From NCBI GenBank assembly GCA_002816585.1, contig MUCT01000045.1, forward strand, positions 1 to 64,000: a stretch of 64,000 bases of DNA, read 5' to 3'. Numbering within the stretch: the first letter of the stretch is position 1; every line of letters starts with the position of its first letter. Below are positions 8,665 to 18,011 of the stretch, one piece after another. This stretch comes from SAR202 cluster bacterium Io17-Chloro-G6. Lineage in GTDB: Bacteria; Chloroflexota; Dehalococcoidia; UBA3495. Below the pieces are notes generated by a model, which saw only the letters and a list, made by a program, of their open reading frames with translations, had not been told where the DNA came from and did no database searches. A program made the translations under genes and the position numbers.

Positions 8665-9728
8665 AAGAAAGAGTGGAGGGAATTGTCGCTCAGTTCCAGG
8701 ATCAGGAGCTGGACGGTGTCTTAATATCGGCTCCAGAGAACCGGCGCTACCTGTCCGGATTCAGCGGCTCGGCCGGCTATCTGTTCATCACCAAGGAAAA
8801 CGCATTGCTCGTCACAGATTCCCGTTACACCGAGCAAGCGACTAAGCAGTGCCCGGCTTTTCAGGTCAAGCAGGTGCGTGGTGGCTGGGATTGGCTTGTG
8901 GAGGAATTGAAGGCTTCTGGGGTCAAGAAGGTGGGCTTCGAAAGCCAAGACATGACGGTCTCCTCCTACAACAGCCTGGTCGACGCCGTCAAAGGCGATT
9001 CAAGTTTGGGCGGTGTATCACTGGTCCCCGCACCCGGACTGGCCGAGAACCAACGCATCATCAAAGACAAAGAAGAGCTGTCGATGTTGCAACTGGCCAT
9101 CGACGCCGCAGACAAGGCCATGGACCAAGTCTGCCCGGCGATCACCCCCGGCATGACGGAGAGAGAGGTGGCTTGGAAGATGGAAATGGCCATGCGCGAC
9201 GCCGGCGCCGACGCCATCAGCTTCGACACCATTGTGGCTGCCGGCCCCAATGGTGCGATGGCCCACCATCAACCCTCCGATTATGTGATTAAACAAAGCG
9301 ACCCCATCGTGATCGACATGGGCGCCAAGGTGGGTGGCTACTGCTCCGACCTTTCCCGGTCCATCGCCGTGGGTGAGCCCGACGAGACCTTTAAAAAGAT
9401 CTACGATATCGTTTTGGGCGCCCAATTAACGGCCATCAATACTGTGAAGGTGGGAATGACCGGCGAAGAAACCGACAGCCTTTCCCGGGACGTGATCGCC
9501 GAAGCTGGCTATGGCGACAATTTTGGCCACAGCCTGGGCCATGGCGTGGGATTGGTGATCCACGAGAACCCCAGGGTCGGACCCAGGTCTTCCGATATCT
9601 TGGAACTGAACACCGTGTTCACCGTCGAGCCGGGCATCTACCTGACCGGCTGGGGCGGCATCCGTATCGAAGATATTGTGATACTTCGGGAAGACGGCGC
9701 CGTGCCGCTGAGCAAAGCGTCAAAGTAA
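8661..9728 (+). CDS. pepQ: Xaa-Pro peptidase (M24 family, PepQ/aminopeptidase P-like)
   Basis: 355 residues in two domains: a creatinase-type N-terminal domain (about 1-130) and the pita-bread metallopeptidase domain (about 135-355). All five dinuclear metal ligands are present: Asp219, Asp230, His294, Glu323 and Glu337. The family cleaves bonds involving proline, either Xaa-Pro dipeptides or N-terminal Xaa-Pro residues; which of the two applies cannot be decided here. The ATGA overlap with aroQ indicates coupling. EF-P, which helps ribosomes through polyproline stretches, follows directly, a common arrangement. Confidence 0.92.
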   Translation: MKERVEGIVAQFQDQELDGVLISAPENRRYLSGFSGSAGYLFITKENALLVTDSRYTEQATKQCPAFQVKQVRGGWDWLVEELKASGVKKVGFESQDMTVSSYNSLVDAVKGDSSLGGVSLVPAPGLAENQRIIKDKEELSMLQLAIDAADKAMDQVCPAITPGMTEREVAWKMEMAMRDAGADAISFDTIVAAGPNGAMAHHQPSDYVIKQSDPIVIDMGAKVGGYCSDLSRSIAVGEPDETFKKIYDIVLGAQLTAINTVKVGMTGEETDSLSRDVIAEAGYGDNFGHSLGHGVGLVIHENPRVGPRSSDILELNTVFTVEPGIYLTGWGGIRIEDIVILREDGAVPLSKASK

Positions 9729-9866
9729 AACTCGGTCTGGCCTCCAGGCTGCCAGCGTTGTTTCGCCCCTTAGTGATAAACTATTTTTAGATATTGCGGA
9801 GTTTGATTTATTGGATTTCCGCATTTCCCTCACAAGGCCGTAGCCACATTCTCGGAGGATTCCTAG

Positions 9867-10433
9867 ATGTCCATAAATTTCAGTGATCTCAGCCGTGGGC
9901 TCGTCATTGAGCTGGACGGCCAGCCCTGGGAAGTGATGGATTACGAGCGCCACAAGATGCAGCAGAGGGCGCCCGTTACCCGCATAAAAATGAAGAATCT
10001 GCTGAGTGGGACCGTGGTGGAACGTACTTTTCAGCAATACAGCACTGGGTTTACCTTAGCCGACGTGGATAGCCGGCCCACTCAATACCTCTACACCGAC
10101 GGAACCTTCTATTACTTCATGGACCAGGAGACCTTTGACCAATATGACCTGACGAAAGAGATACTGGGGGGCGCGCTGGATTACCTGAAAGAGCAGGCCA
10201 TGGTAGAGGTGGTTCTTTACAACGGCGCACCGATCAGCGTCAAGTTGCCGACCCATGTCGAGCTTGAAGTCGTTGAAACGCCTCCGGCTTTCCGCGGCGA
10301 TACCGCCCAAGGCGGCAACAAACCGGCCACTCTGGATACCGGTCTCCGCGTCAACGTCCCCATGTTCATTACTCCCGGCACGGTGATCCGGGTGGACACC
10401 CGCACCGGAGACTACACCGAGCGCGTGAGCTAA
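9867..10433 (+). CDS. efp: Translation elongation factor P, atypical tip loop
   Basis: 188 residues, typical three-domain EF-P. It binds between the P and E sites and relieves stalling at consecutive prolines. A clear GGAGG ribosome-binding site precedes the ATG. The C-terminal OB domain is well conserved (LEVVETPPAFRGDT and TGLRVNVPMFI). The domain I tip loop, normally KPGKGQAF with a modified Lys34, here reads KMQQRAPV (30-37). Ungapped alignment puts Gln33 at the lysine position, with Arg34 beside it, and both flanking glycines are gone. EpmA-type lysylation at the usual site therefore seems impossible. The factor may act unmodified or use a different modification. Confidence 0.95.
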   Translation: MSINFSDLSRGLVIELDGQPWEVMDYERHKMQQRAPVTRIKMKNLLSGTVVERTFQQYSTGFTLADVDSRPTQYLYTDGTFYYFMDQETFDQYDLTKEILGGALDYLKEQAMVEVVLYNGAPISVKLPTHVELEVVETPPAFRGDTAQGGNKPATLDTGLRVNVPMFITPGTVIRVDTRTGDYTERVS

Positions 10434-10436
10434 GCC

Positions 10437-11717
10437 GTGGCTGTCTATACTGTCAGCCAGGTTTCATCGCATATCAAGGAGTCGCTTGAGTCCGACCCGT
10501 TGCTGATGGACCTGTGGGTCGTCGGCGAGGTCTCGGGCCTCCGGGCTTCATCCGCCGGACACACCTACTTCAGTCTCAAGGACCGGGAAAGTCTGCTGCG
10601 CTGCGTAATGTTCAGAGGCCAGCAGGGGGCAGAACTGCTTTCCGAAGGAGATTCCATCTCGGCCCACGGCAAGATCACCTTCTACCCCCGGGGGGGCACC
10701 ACCGACTTCATGGTGGACTTGGCCATGCCCGAGGGAGTGGGGGAACTGGCCTTGGAATTGGAGCGGTTGAAGCAGAAGCTGGCTGCCGAAGGGTTGTTCG
10801 AAGCCAGCCGCAAACGCGAACTTCCCAAGTTTCCCGAGAAAGTGGGAGTCGTTACATCCGCCACGGGCGCGGTGTTCCACGATATCCAAAACGTTATCCA
10901 GCGCCGCTATCCTTTGGCGGAGCTGGTGCTATCGCCCAGCTTGGTCCAGGGCCCCGAGGCCGCCCCCAAGATTGCGGCTGCCCTGGAGTTGCTGGACCGG
11001 GATGGCGGCTGCGACGTGATAATCGTCGGCCGCGGCGGCGGGTCCATGGAAGACCTCTGGCCGTTCAACGAAGAGGTAGTGGCCAGGGCCATTTATGCCT
11101 GTAAGACGCCGGTGGTCAGCGCGGTGGGCCATGAGACCGACGAGACCATTGCCGACTACGTAGCCGACGTCAGAGCACCGACACCGTCCGCCGCCGCCGA
11201 ATTGGTTGTGCCCGACGGTTTTGCGCTGCGGAGAAACCTGGATAGCGTCGCCAACATGTTCTACCGGATGTTGACGGACCAGACTGCCCGGTACCGTTCT
11301 GAGGTGAGGGTGGTCCGCCGCCGTATGGAAGTCAGCCTGCCCGACATCCAGACTTTGCGCCGGCGGGTCGATGATGTTGAGCGGGTCATGCAGTTGGCGT
11401 CCTCCAGATTGCTGACGGAGTACAAGATGAAAGTGGACGGGCTCGGTCAGCGGCTGCGCGCCCTCGACCCGCATGCGACGCTGAACCGGGGGTTCTCCAT
11501 CGTCCAACTGCCGGATACAGGACAAGTTGTGTCTAAGACCGGGCACGTCTCGGAAGGCGATGCTCTAGAAATCACGGTGACTGACGGTTCGGTCGCAGCG
11601 GTGGCAGGATCCAACAATGCCGTTCCGCCTTCTCGGCAAGATGCAAAACCCAGGGCGCCGAAGCGAAAATCCAAAGCCAAGACGGTTCAACCCAACGGAA
11701 TGGCCCCGCTCTTTTAG
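10437..11717 (+). CDS. xseA: Exodeoxyribonuclease VII large subunit
   Basis: 426 residues from a GTG start 3 bp after the efp stop. With XseB it degrades single-stranded DNA to oligonucleotides. The N-terminal OB fold (about 1-100) contains SGLRASSAGHTYFSLKD. The catalytic region has GRGGGSMEDLWPFNEE and SAVGHETDETIADYVADVR, both family signatures. A coiled-coil region follows and then a basic C-terminal tail. It is slightly shorter than E. coli XseA, within the normal range. xseB follows about 90 bp downstream. Confidence 0.95.
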   Translation: MAVYTVSQVSSHIKESLESDPLLMDLWVVGEVSGLRASSAGHTYFSLKDRESLLRCVMFRGQQGAELLSEGDSISAHGKITFYPRGGTTDFMVDLAMPEGVGELALELERLKQKLAAEGLFEASRKRELPKFPEKVGVVTSATGAVFHDIQNVIQRRYPLAELVLSPSLVQGPEAAPKIAAALELLDRDGGCDVIIVGRGGGSMEDLWPFNEEVVARAIYACKTPVVSAVGHETDETIADYVADVRAPTPSAAAELVVPDGFALRRNLDSVANMFYRMLTDQTARYRSEVRVVRRRMEVSLPDIQTLRRRVDDVERVMQLASSRLLTEYKMKVDGLGQRLRALDPHATLNRGFSIVQLPDTGQVVSKTGHVSEGDALEITVTDGSVAAVAGSNNAVPPSRQDAKPRAPKRKSKAKTVQPNGMAPLF

Positions 11718-11807
11718 CCATCCTCCCCTTGCGGATTCCGCCTCCGGCTGGCATGCTTGTGCCGCGAGAAGATCGCCTCTGACCCAGCGCCATCAGGAGT
11801 CTAGACC

Positions 11808-12095
11808 ATGGCCAAACCCAAGAGGTCCTCGCCCAATGGGAACACAGAATCGACGAACTTCGAGGGCTCATTCGCTCGTCTGCATGAGATGGCCGAGCAA
11901 TTGGAGGCCGGTGGTTTGACCCTGGCTGAGGCCACCGCTCGTTTCGAAGAGGGAATGAAGCTGGTGCAGCATTGCAACGAGCTTCTGAACACCGCAGAAT
12001 TGAAGATCACCGAGTTGAGAGAGGCATACCGTCCAGATGAATCTCAACCGGGTTTCGACGGCCTGGACGAGTTGGGAGAAGATCCGGAAGAGTAG
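11808..12095 (+). CDS. xseB: Exodeoxyribonuclease VII small subunit
   Basis: 95 residues, with the conserved helical hairpin of XseB: LHEMAEQLEAGGLTLAEA then FEEGMKLVQHCNELLNTAE. Several copies bind each XseA. The N-terminal tail is somewhat longer than usual and the C-terminus is acidic. It lies next to xseA, the standard pairing. Confidence 0.93.
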   Translation: MAKPKRSSPNGNTESTNFEGSFARLHEMAEQLEAGGLTLAEATARFEEGMKLVQHCNELLNTAELKITELREAYRPDESQPGFDGLDELGEDPEE

Positions 12096-12146
12096 TACCA
12101 GACCCATTTCACCGTCGAAAACGATAGTAGAGGTGTCGATTTAAGG

Positions 12147-12977
12147 ATGTTGAGTATCGGGTGGTTCTCCACGGGTCGTGGAGAGGGTTCGCGGGGGCTC
12201 CTTAACTTTGTGCAAAAGCGCCTAGTCGAAACTGGCGCCGGAGCCCGAATCGACTTTGTTTTCAGCAACCGGGAGCGAGGCGAGGCCGAAGGCTCCGACA
12301 GGTTTTTCAAGCTGGTAGACGACTACGGCATCCCGCTGATCACCCATTCTTCCTCGGCCTTTCGAAAGACTGTGGGAGGCCCTTTCTCTGCCCACCGCGA
12401 CGAGTTTGACCAAGAAGTGATGGACAAGTTGGCCGGTCGTGATGTCGACATCTGCGTGTTGGCCGGTTACATGCTGATAGTCGGCGGCAAGATGTGCCGT
12501 GAGTATCCCCTGCTGAACCTGCATCCCGCGCTTCCCGATGGCCCAACTGGCACTTGGCAAGAAGTAGTCTGGAGTCTGATCAACTCCCGGGCGTCCGAGA
12601 CGGGGGCCATGGTTCACCTGGCCACCGAAGAAGTCGACCGGGGACCCGTCATCTCGTACGTTACGGTGCCGATAACCGGTCCCGGGTTTGACCAGCACTG
12701 GAAGTCGCTGCTGACCGAAGACTTACGGAATATCAAGAAGACCCAGGGTGAGGACTTCGCCCTCTTCCAGACCATCCGCAGAGAGCAATACCGAAGGGAG
12801 CCGTATCTGTTGTTCGAGACACTAAGTGCCGTCAGTGATGGAGCGGTTGCCGTCCGGGGCGGACAGGTCTTTGACGCCTCCGGAGCGCCGCTATCCCGGT
12901 CCATGCCCAACGGCCTCTGCCTCGATCAGCGAGTCACGCGAGCAATGTTGGAAAACCCGGCGGAAACCGCCGGCTAG
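12147..12977 (+). CDS. Formyltransferase-fold protein, PurN-like
   Basis: 276 residues; PurN itself is about 190-210. The core resembles phosphoribosylglycinamide formyltransferase, which uses 10-formyl-THF in purine synthesis. The catalytic Asn/His pair sits in LLNLHPALPDG and the catalytic Asp in ATEEVDRGPVI. The N-terminus (MLSIGWFSTGRGEGSR) matches the family's first strand and glycine loop. Unusual points are the C-terminal extension of about 70 residues and the GTWQEV segment after the HP motif, where PurN normally has the formyl-binding G-x-x-A loop. It could be a divergent PurN or a formyltransferase for another substrate. It converges with clpX with a 4-bp overlap. Confidence 0.75.
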   Translation: MLSIGWFSTGRGEGSRGLLNFVQKRLVETGAGARIDFVFSNRERGEAEGSDRFFKLVDDYGIPLITHSSSAFRKTVGGPFSAHRDEFDQEVMDKLAGRDVDICVLAGYMLIVGGKMCREYPLLNLHPALPDGPTGTWQEVVWSLINSRASETGAMVHLATEEVDRGPVISYVTVPITGPGFDQHWKSLLTEDLRNIKKTQGEDFALFQTIRREQYRREPYLLFETLSAVSDGAVAVRGGQVFDASGAPLSRSMPNGLCLDQRVTRAMLENPAETAG

Positions 12978-14269
12978 GCAGTTTTCTGGACCGGATGGGG
13001 CGGCAACGTAACCTTGCCGCCGCCGTCACTGAAGAGACTTGGCTGGGCGTTGCCCTCTATCGAGTCCCGGTCTACTACGCAGCGGACGACTTCTTCCAGC
13101 GACGGCAGATCGTACATCACATCAAGCAGTGTGTCTTCGATGACGTATCGCAAACAGCGGGCGCCAGTTTGTTGTTCCAAGGCGCGCTCGGCCGCTGCCT
13201 CCAGGGCATCGGGGGTGAACTCCAGTTCCACGCCGTCCATACTGAACAGTTGATAATATTGTTTTATGATGGCGTTTTTGGGCTCGGTAAGCACGCGGAC
13301 CAATGACTCTTTGTCCAGAGATTCCAGTCCAACGGTGACAGGAAGCCTTCCGACCATCTCCGGAATGAAGCCGAATTGCAATAGGTCTTCGGGAACTACC
13401 TGGGTGAGTGCGCTTCCTTCCGATTCTGCAGCGGTGCGGCCACCGGCCAGGAATCCCAATTGGGAAGCTCCGGAACCGAGTCGCTTGGTAACGATTTCCT
13501 CAAGACCGTCGAAGGCGCCGCCGCAGATGAACAGGATGTTGCGGGTGTCAATCTGGAGGAACTCTTGGTGGGGGTGCTTGCGGCCGCCCTGCGGAGGCAC
13601 GTTGGCAACGCATCCCTCCACTATCTTCAGCAATTCTTGTTGCACGCCTTCGCCGGAAACGTCCCGGGTGATGGACCGGTTGACGCCTTCTTTGCGGGCG
13701 ATTTTGTCCAGTTCGTCGATGTAGATGATGCCGTGCTCGGCCCGGTTCACATCCCAGTCAGCCGCTTGAATCAGTCTTAGCAGGATGTTTTCCACGTCCT
13801 CGCCGACGTATCCGGACTCGGTGAGCGACGTGGCGTCGCAGACCGCGAACGGGACTTCAAGGGTCCGGGCTAGAGTTTCCGCCAAGAGGGTCTTGCCGCA
13901 ACCAGTGGGGCCGATGAGCAGGATGTTGGTCTTCTGGAGTTCTACTTCAGAATCGGAGCGCTGGTGTCTGTTCCAGATACGCTTGAAGTGATTGTAGACC
14001 GCGACGCTGAGAACCTTTTTAGCCTTTTCCTGGCCGACTACATAAGTGTCCAGGTTGGAGTAGATTTGCCGCGGCGCCAAGGGTTGGGCCGGTTCGAATT
14101 TCTTGGCCGGGGCGGAAGCTTCGTCTTCCGCCACCTGACCCAAGATTCGGATGCAATCGTAGCAAATCGCTGATCTGCCCTCTCCGGCGACCACCATGTC
14201 CGACCCGGGCTGGGACTTTTCACAAAAAGAACACCTTGGAAGCCTTGTTCCGCTCCTTCCGTTAGCCAC
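12974..14269 (-). CDS. clpX: ATP-dependent Clp protease ATP-binding subunit ClpX
   Basis: 431 residues. This AAA+ unfoldase feeds substrates to ClpP. A four-cysteine zinc-binding domain at about 14-45 (CSFCEK and CYDC) handles substrates and adaptors. Walker A is GPTGCGKT, Walker B is IIYIDELDKIA, and the sensor and substrate loops match ClpX (GRLPVTVGLESL). The gene ends the tig-clpP-clpX run, the classic order, and lies only about 40 bp after clpP. No lon gene follows; the convergent formyltransferase gene lies there instead. Confidence 0.96.
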   Translation of the reverse strand: MANGRSGTRLPRCSFCEKSQPGSDMVVAGEGRSAICYDCIRILGQVAEDEASAPAKKFEPAQPLAPRQIYSNLDTYVVGQEKAKKVLSVAVYNHFKRIWNRHQRSDSEVELQKTNILLIGPTGCGKTLLAETLARTLEVPFAVCDATSLTESGYVGEDVENILLRLIQAADWDVNRAEHGIIYIDELDKIARKEGVNRSITRDVSGEGVQQELLKIVEGCVANVPPQGGRKHPHQEFLQIDTRNILFICGGAFDGLEEIVTKRLGSGASQLGFLAGGRTAAESEGSALTQVVPEDLLQFGFIPEMVGRLPVTVGLESLDKESLVRVLTEPKNAIIKQYYQLFSMDGVELEFTPDALEAAAERALEQQTGARCLRYVIEDTLLDVMYDLPSLEEVVRCVVDRDSIEGNAQPSLFSDGGGKVTLPPHPVQKTA

Positions 14270-14306
14270 CCTTCACCTCACAACCATGCAACCCATTTGA
14301 GACCGC

Positions 14307-14948
14307 TTAGGAATTGTCGTCCTCCGACTTCTTGGCGCCAAGGATCTCGTCAACCAAGGAATACTCCACTGCTTGCTCGGCGGAAAGGTAATAGTCACGG
14401 TCGGTGTCTCTGGCTATCTTGTCGTAGCTCTGACCGGTGTTTTCCGACAGCATCGTCCGGATCTTGTCCTGCAGCCGGATGATCTCCCGGGCCGCAATCT
14501 CGATATCCGTTGCCTGACCTTGGGCCCCGCCCATGGGTTGGTGCATGTGGACCGTGGAATTGGGTAGAACATACCGCTTGCCCTTTTCTCCGCCCGACAG
14601 CAGAATCGTGGCCATGCTGGCCGCCATTCCCAAACAGATGGTAGAGACTTCAGGGCCAATCAAGTGCATGGTGTCGTATATAGCCAGTCCGGCGCTGATT
14701 ACGCCGCCAGGGCTATTGATGTAAAGGTTGATGCCCTTATCGGGGTCTTCCCTTTCAAGAAAGAGCAGTTGGGCGATGATCAGATTGGCTATATTGTCGT
14801 TGATGGGCGTACCGAGAAATACGATCCGCTCCTTTAGTAGAAGGGAATAAATGTCGAATGCCCGCTCACCCCTTGGGCTGGTCTCAATGACCATGGGCAC
14901 CATGTTTTGAGGGACAAATAATCCGCCGGTGTTGGGGACGTCTTGCAT
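14307..14948 (-). CDS. clpP: ATP-dependent Clp protease proteolytic subunit ClpP
   Basis: 213 residues from the ATG at 14946-14948, chosen because AAGGAG lies about 7 nt upstream and because longer versions would run into tig. The serine-protease triad is Ser111 (LGMAASM), His136 (MHQPMGG) and Asp181 (RDTDRD). It forms the tetradecameric barrel that degrades substrates unfolded by ClpX. The N-terminal propeptide is short. Spacing to tig (13 bp) and clpX (about 40 bp) indicates one transcript. Confidence 0.96.
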   Translation of the reverse strand: MQDVPNTGGLFVPQNMVPMVIETSPRGERAFDIYSLLLKERIVFLGTPINDNIANLIIAQLLFLEREDPDKGINLYINSPGGVISAGLAIYDTMHLIGPEVSTICLGMAASMATILLSGGEKGKRYVLPNSTVHMHQPMGGAQGQATDIEIAAREIIRLQDKIRTMLSENTGQSYDKIARDTDRDYYLSAEQAVEYSLVDEILGAKKSEDDNS

Positions 14949-14961
14949 CGGAGTGTGCTCC

Positions 14962-16365
14962 TTATTCAGTTGCTTTTTCGGCCGTTGTTGATTCTTCTTC
15001 CGGCTCGGTTTCTCGATTGGATTCCGGGGAGTCCGCCGATTCATCGGTGGGCGGGGACTCTTCGACGGCGGGGCTGGCAGAGGCCTCTCCTTGTACTATT
15101 TCCAATAACCTGGCCATGATCTTACGGTTCATCAGGGATGTCCGGATGGATTCTTTGGCGTTTTCTGTGCTCAAGGCCTGCATCATGGATGCTTCTGATT
15201 CGCTCCCGGTGGAGGAGATCAGGTTGCTAATCTCCGCGTCTACGTCTTCCGGGGAAATGTCGATATTCTCCACATCCGCCAGTTTTCGCAGGAGCAGGAA
15301 TGTATTGAGCCGGTCTTCCGCTTGTGGCTTCATCTGCTCCCGGAGCTCTTCCTCGGTTTGGCCCACTAAACTGAGGTAGAGTTCCATGTCCATGCGCTGG
15401 TTACGCAGTGACCGTTCGCGCTCCTCGTACATTAAGTCTAATTCGCGCTGGTAGACCAGTTCTGAGGCGTCGATTTTAGCCAGTTTTTTGACCTCTTCAA
15501 GGCTGGATTGCTCCAGGCGGCGGGTCTCAGCTGCCTCGGATTCTTCATTGAGACGTTGACGAATGTGGTCGGATAGGGCGTCCAGGCTCTCAAAACCTTC
15601 CCGAACTCCCTTGGCGAATTCGTCGTCCAATTCCGGCAGATTCTTTTCCTTCACGGAGAGCGCTTCCACGTTGAAATGGCACTCTTTGCCGGAGTAGTCT
15701 TCTTGGGGGTAATCGTCGGGGACGGTCAGTGTGAATTCCTTGGACTGCCCTTCGTTCATGCCCTCCAGATAGACGGAGAAGCCCGGCAGCGGCAGGTTGT
15801 TGTCCAACTGGGGAATGAAGTCGATTCCCTCGTCGTTTATGGTTTGCTCGCCGCCGATTGTTCCTTTGACGTTGATGGTCACCAGGTCTCCAAAGGCCAC
15901 CGGGCGCTCTACTGGCTCCCATGGGGCTGATTCAAAGCGCAAGTCCTCAAGCACATGATCGACCTGTTCATCGGTAATTTCCACCTCTTCCCGCTCGAGG
16001 TGGATGGTGTGGAATTCTCCCAGGTCCACGATGGGTTCCAGTGGAACCACGGCCTTAAACGACACGGGCGCCATGTCAATCACTTCTAACTGGGGTTCCA
16101 TGAAGGCCTGGATGTCTTCATCCTTTAATACTTTGTCCAGCGATTCGGGGATCATGAACTCCAGCGCTTCATGGACCAGAGCTTCCCGGCCGAGGTGGTT
16201 TTCAATCACGGAACGAGGGGCTTTGCCAGGGCGGAAACCGGGGATGCGGACTCGGCTGGCCACTCTTCTAAAAGACCGGTTTAAGAACGGCTCCTCATCT
16301 TCAGCGTCCATAGAAATGGTGATGGTTACTTCTGTGGGTGTGACTGAGTCTTTTGTGACGTTCAA
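14962..16365 (-). CDS. tig: Trigger factor
   Basis: 467 residues from the TTG at 16363-16365. That start is chosen because the encoded N-terminus ([17 protein letters not shown]) matches the family's beginning and a strong GAGGGAAGG ribosome-binding site precedes it. The frame also runs back open to 16575 without meaning. The ribosome-binding signature GFRPGKAP is in the N-terminal domain, an FKBP-type isomerase domain lies near residues 150-240, and a long helical C-terminal chaperone domain follows. An acidic Ser/Glu/Pro tail of about 40 residues at the end is longer than in E. coli. It is a ribosome-associated chaperone, first gene of tig-clpP-clpX. Confidence 0.93.
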   Translation of the reverse strand: MNVTKDSVTPTEVTITISMDAEDEEPFLNRSFRRVASRVRIPGFRPGKAPRSVIENHLGREALVHEALEFMIPESLDKVLKDEDIQAFMEPQLEVIDMAPVSFKAVVPLEPIVDLGEFHTIHLEREEVEITDEQVDHVLEDLRFESAPWEPVERPVAFGDLVTINVKGTIGGEQTINDEGIDFIPQLDNNLPLPGFSVYLEGMNEGQSKEFTLTVPDDYPQEDYSGKECHFNVEALSVKEKNLPELDDEFAKGVREGFESLDALSDHIRQRLNEESEAAETRRLEQSSLEEVKKLAKIDASELVYQRELDLMYEERERSLRNQRMDMELYLSLVGQTEEELREQMKPQAEDRLNTFLLLRKLADVENIDISPEDVDAEISNLISSTGSESEASMMQALSTENAKESIRTSLMNRKIMARLLEIVQGEASASPAVEESPPTDESADSPESNRETEPEEESTTAEKATE

Positions 16366-16474
16366 CGCCTTCCCTCTTCGTAGGCTGTAGAGGCCGCGGG
16401 TGAAACGGCCGATGGATTTGCCGCCCAAACGGCGGGCGCGAAGTTGGCCCTGCAGCGTGTTTGGGGTAGCCGCA

Positions 16475-16483
16475 ATTATAACA
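16475..16483 (-). promoter_or_regulatory. Extended -10 promoter element of tig
   Basis: The minus strand reads TGTTATAAT, an extended -10 (TG-N-TATAAT). No good -35 lies 17 bp further upstream. The leader to the TTG start is about 100 nt and includes a small GCCCGCC/GGGCGGC hairpin. Between this element and the rsmH promoter (16484-16726) I see nothing else. Confidence 0.55.
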
Positions 16484-16726
16484 TACCTTCCGTTTGGCCT
16501 TTCACCAATAATTCCTGACTGGACCGCCCTGCTCCACCCATGCTCCGGGCCCGGCATTCCATCCCCGGCATTCAATCCATTGTTGCCCGCCGGTTGCCCG
16601 CCCTAATGATAGGGTTGTACAGCGTCATATCAGGCGCTTAGAGGTAATTGAGGGCCGGTCTCTCTTAGATTTTGACCAAAATTGATATCAGTTTAAGAAT
16701 TAATCGAAATTCACCCCAATATTCCA

Positions 16727-16755
16727 TTGACAGTTATGTTTACAAATTGGTAATT
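16727..16755 (+). promoter_or_regulatory. Probable promoter of rsmH-ftsA-ftsZ
   Basis: TTGACA (16727-16732) is followed 16 bp later by GGTAAT, a good -35 with a moderate -10. A second candidate lies upstream (TTGACC at 16672, AAGAAT at 16695). Confidence 0.45.
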
Positions 16756-16759
16756 TCAC

Positions 16760-16990
16760 AAGGCATCCTATCGGCGCGGGGAAAGTTGGGCGGCGGGTCT
16801 ACTGGATATCCTCATAGGACCCTTCTTGGATCTCTAACCCCGTCTCCCCGGGAATTTTTCAGGACACTTGCTGGAGTTGCCAGCAAAAGTGATGTGGCCG
16901 CCAGAGCAAACCTGGCGGACGGGAGCGGCGGTGGCGCTGGAAACCCTGACACGAACAGCAGGAAGATCAGACTCTTGGCTTGCGGAGTGT
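16760..16990 (+). other. Structured leader upstream of rsmH
   Basis: This leader of about 230 nt holds two consecutive perfect hairpins. The first pairs TTGCTGG with CCAGCAA (16868-16886). The second pairs CCGCCAG with CTGGCGG (16898-16918) around a 7-nt loop. No T run follows either. Actinobacteria have a described mraW RNA motif in the same position; whether this is related is unknown. Confidence 0.4.
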
Positions 16991-17947
16991 ATGGACCGCA
17001 CCAATCGCGATTCCCAAGGCCGTCTCGAAGTTTCTCACCGGCCCGTGCTTGCGGCGGAGTCGGTCAATCAGCTTATGCTGCAAGATGATGGAATCTACGT
17101 GGATGGCACCACCGGAGAAGGTGGCCACTCTGAGGCCATTCTTCAGGCTGAGCCACCAGTCCGGATCGTCTTGGGCATCGAACTGGACCCCAGGTCCCTG
17201 GACACGGGCCTCTCCCGGTTGAGCCGGTTTGGCGGCCGTTTCATATCCGCCCAAGGCAACTATGCCGACATGGCAGAGCTTGCCGCAGGACGGGGAATCA
17301 CCAGCGTTCACGGAGTGTTGTTGGATCTGGGGTTCTCTTCCCGCCAGGTCGAAAGCCCCGGGTACGGTCTGAGTTTCCAGGTGGACGAGCCTCTGGACAT
17401 GCGATATGACCCTCACGGAGCCTTGACCGCCGAAGAGATCGTCAATACCTATGGCGAAAGGGAACTGGGACAACTCATCCGCCGCTACGGAGAAGAGCCC
17501 CGGGGAATGAGTATCGCCAGGGCGATTACTGATGGCAGGCCCGTCGCCACGACTGGTCAATTGGCTTCTATAATCGGTGCGGTTCTGGGACGCCGGCCTG
17601 GTCAACGGGTCAATCCGGCCACCAAAACCTTCCAAGCGCTACGAATCGCCGTCAATGATGAGTTCTCCAATATCGAGAGAGGTTTGGACGCGGCTGTGGG
17701 CCTCCTTGCCCCGGGCGGCCGGTTGGCGGTGATCAGCTACCACAGCCTGGAAGACCGGATCGTTAAATCATTCTTCAACCAAGAAGCAGCCACCTGCGTA
17801 TGCCCTCAAGCATTGCCGGTATGCGTCTGCGGTCAGACTCCGCGCTTGAAGATCATCAACCGGCGGGTAATAAAACCGTCAAGCGAAGAGGTCCAGTCCA
17901 ACCCGCGGAGCCGCAGCGCCAAACTGCGGGCTGCCCAGCGGATCTAG
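16991..17947 (+). CDS. rsmH: 16S rRNA (cytosine(1402)-N(4))-methyltransferase RsmH
   Basis: 318 residues from the ATG at 16991, which has GGAG close upstream; the frame is open back to 16868. It methylates N4 of C1402 in the ribosomal P site using S-adenosylmethionine. Signatures are SHRPVLAAE near the start, the SAM-binding DGTTGEGGHSEAIL, LLDLGFSSRQVESPGYGLSF, KTFQALRIAVNDE and ISYHSLEDRIVKSFF. A small Cys cluster (TCVCPQALPVCVC) near the C-terminus matches the family's zinc-finger-like segment. It heads a shortened division cluster; mraZ, ftsL, ftsI and all mur genes are absent between it and ftsA. Confidence 0.95.
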   Translation: MDRTNRDSQGRLEVSHRPVLAAESVNQLMLQDDGIYVDGTTGEGGHSEAILQAEPPVRIVLGIELDPRSLDTGLSRLSRFGGRFISAQGNYADMAELAAGRGITSVHGVLLDLGFSSRQVESPGYGLSFQVDEPLDMRYDPHGALTAEEIVNTYGERELGQLIRRYGEEPRGMSIARAITDGRPVATTGQLASIIGAVLGRRPGQRVNPATKTFQALRIAVNDEFSNIERGLDAAVGLLAPGGRLAVISYHSLEDRIVKSFFNQEAATCVCPQALPVCVCGQTPRLKIINRRVIKPSSEEVQSNPRSRSAKLRAAQRI

Positions 17948-18011
17948 CTGCACCACTGCCGGATGAATAAGGTTTTGGGAAAGATACGGCACAGATAAGG
18001 AAGGTGACAGA

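Noticed and set aside
14949..15044. Longer N-terminus for ClpP
   Set aside because: The extra 32 residues are basic and low in complexity and overlap the end of tig. A good ribosome-binding site precedes the ATG at 14948.
16760..16990. RNase P RNA-like words (GGGGAAAGT and AGAGCAAACC) before rsmH
   Set aside because: The segment is too short, and the conserved core regions do not occur in the right order.
16672..17088. 138-codon plus-strand frame overlapping the rsmH start
   Set aside because: It is in a different frame from rsmH, covers the promoter and leader, and has no recognisable features.
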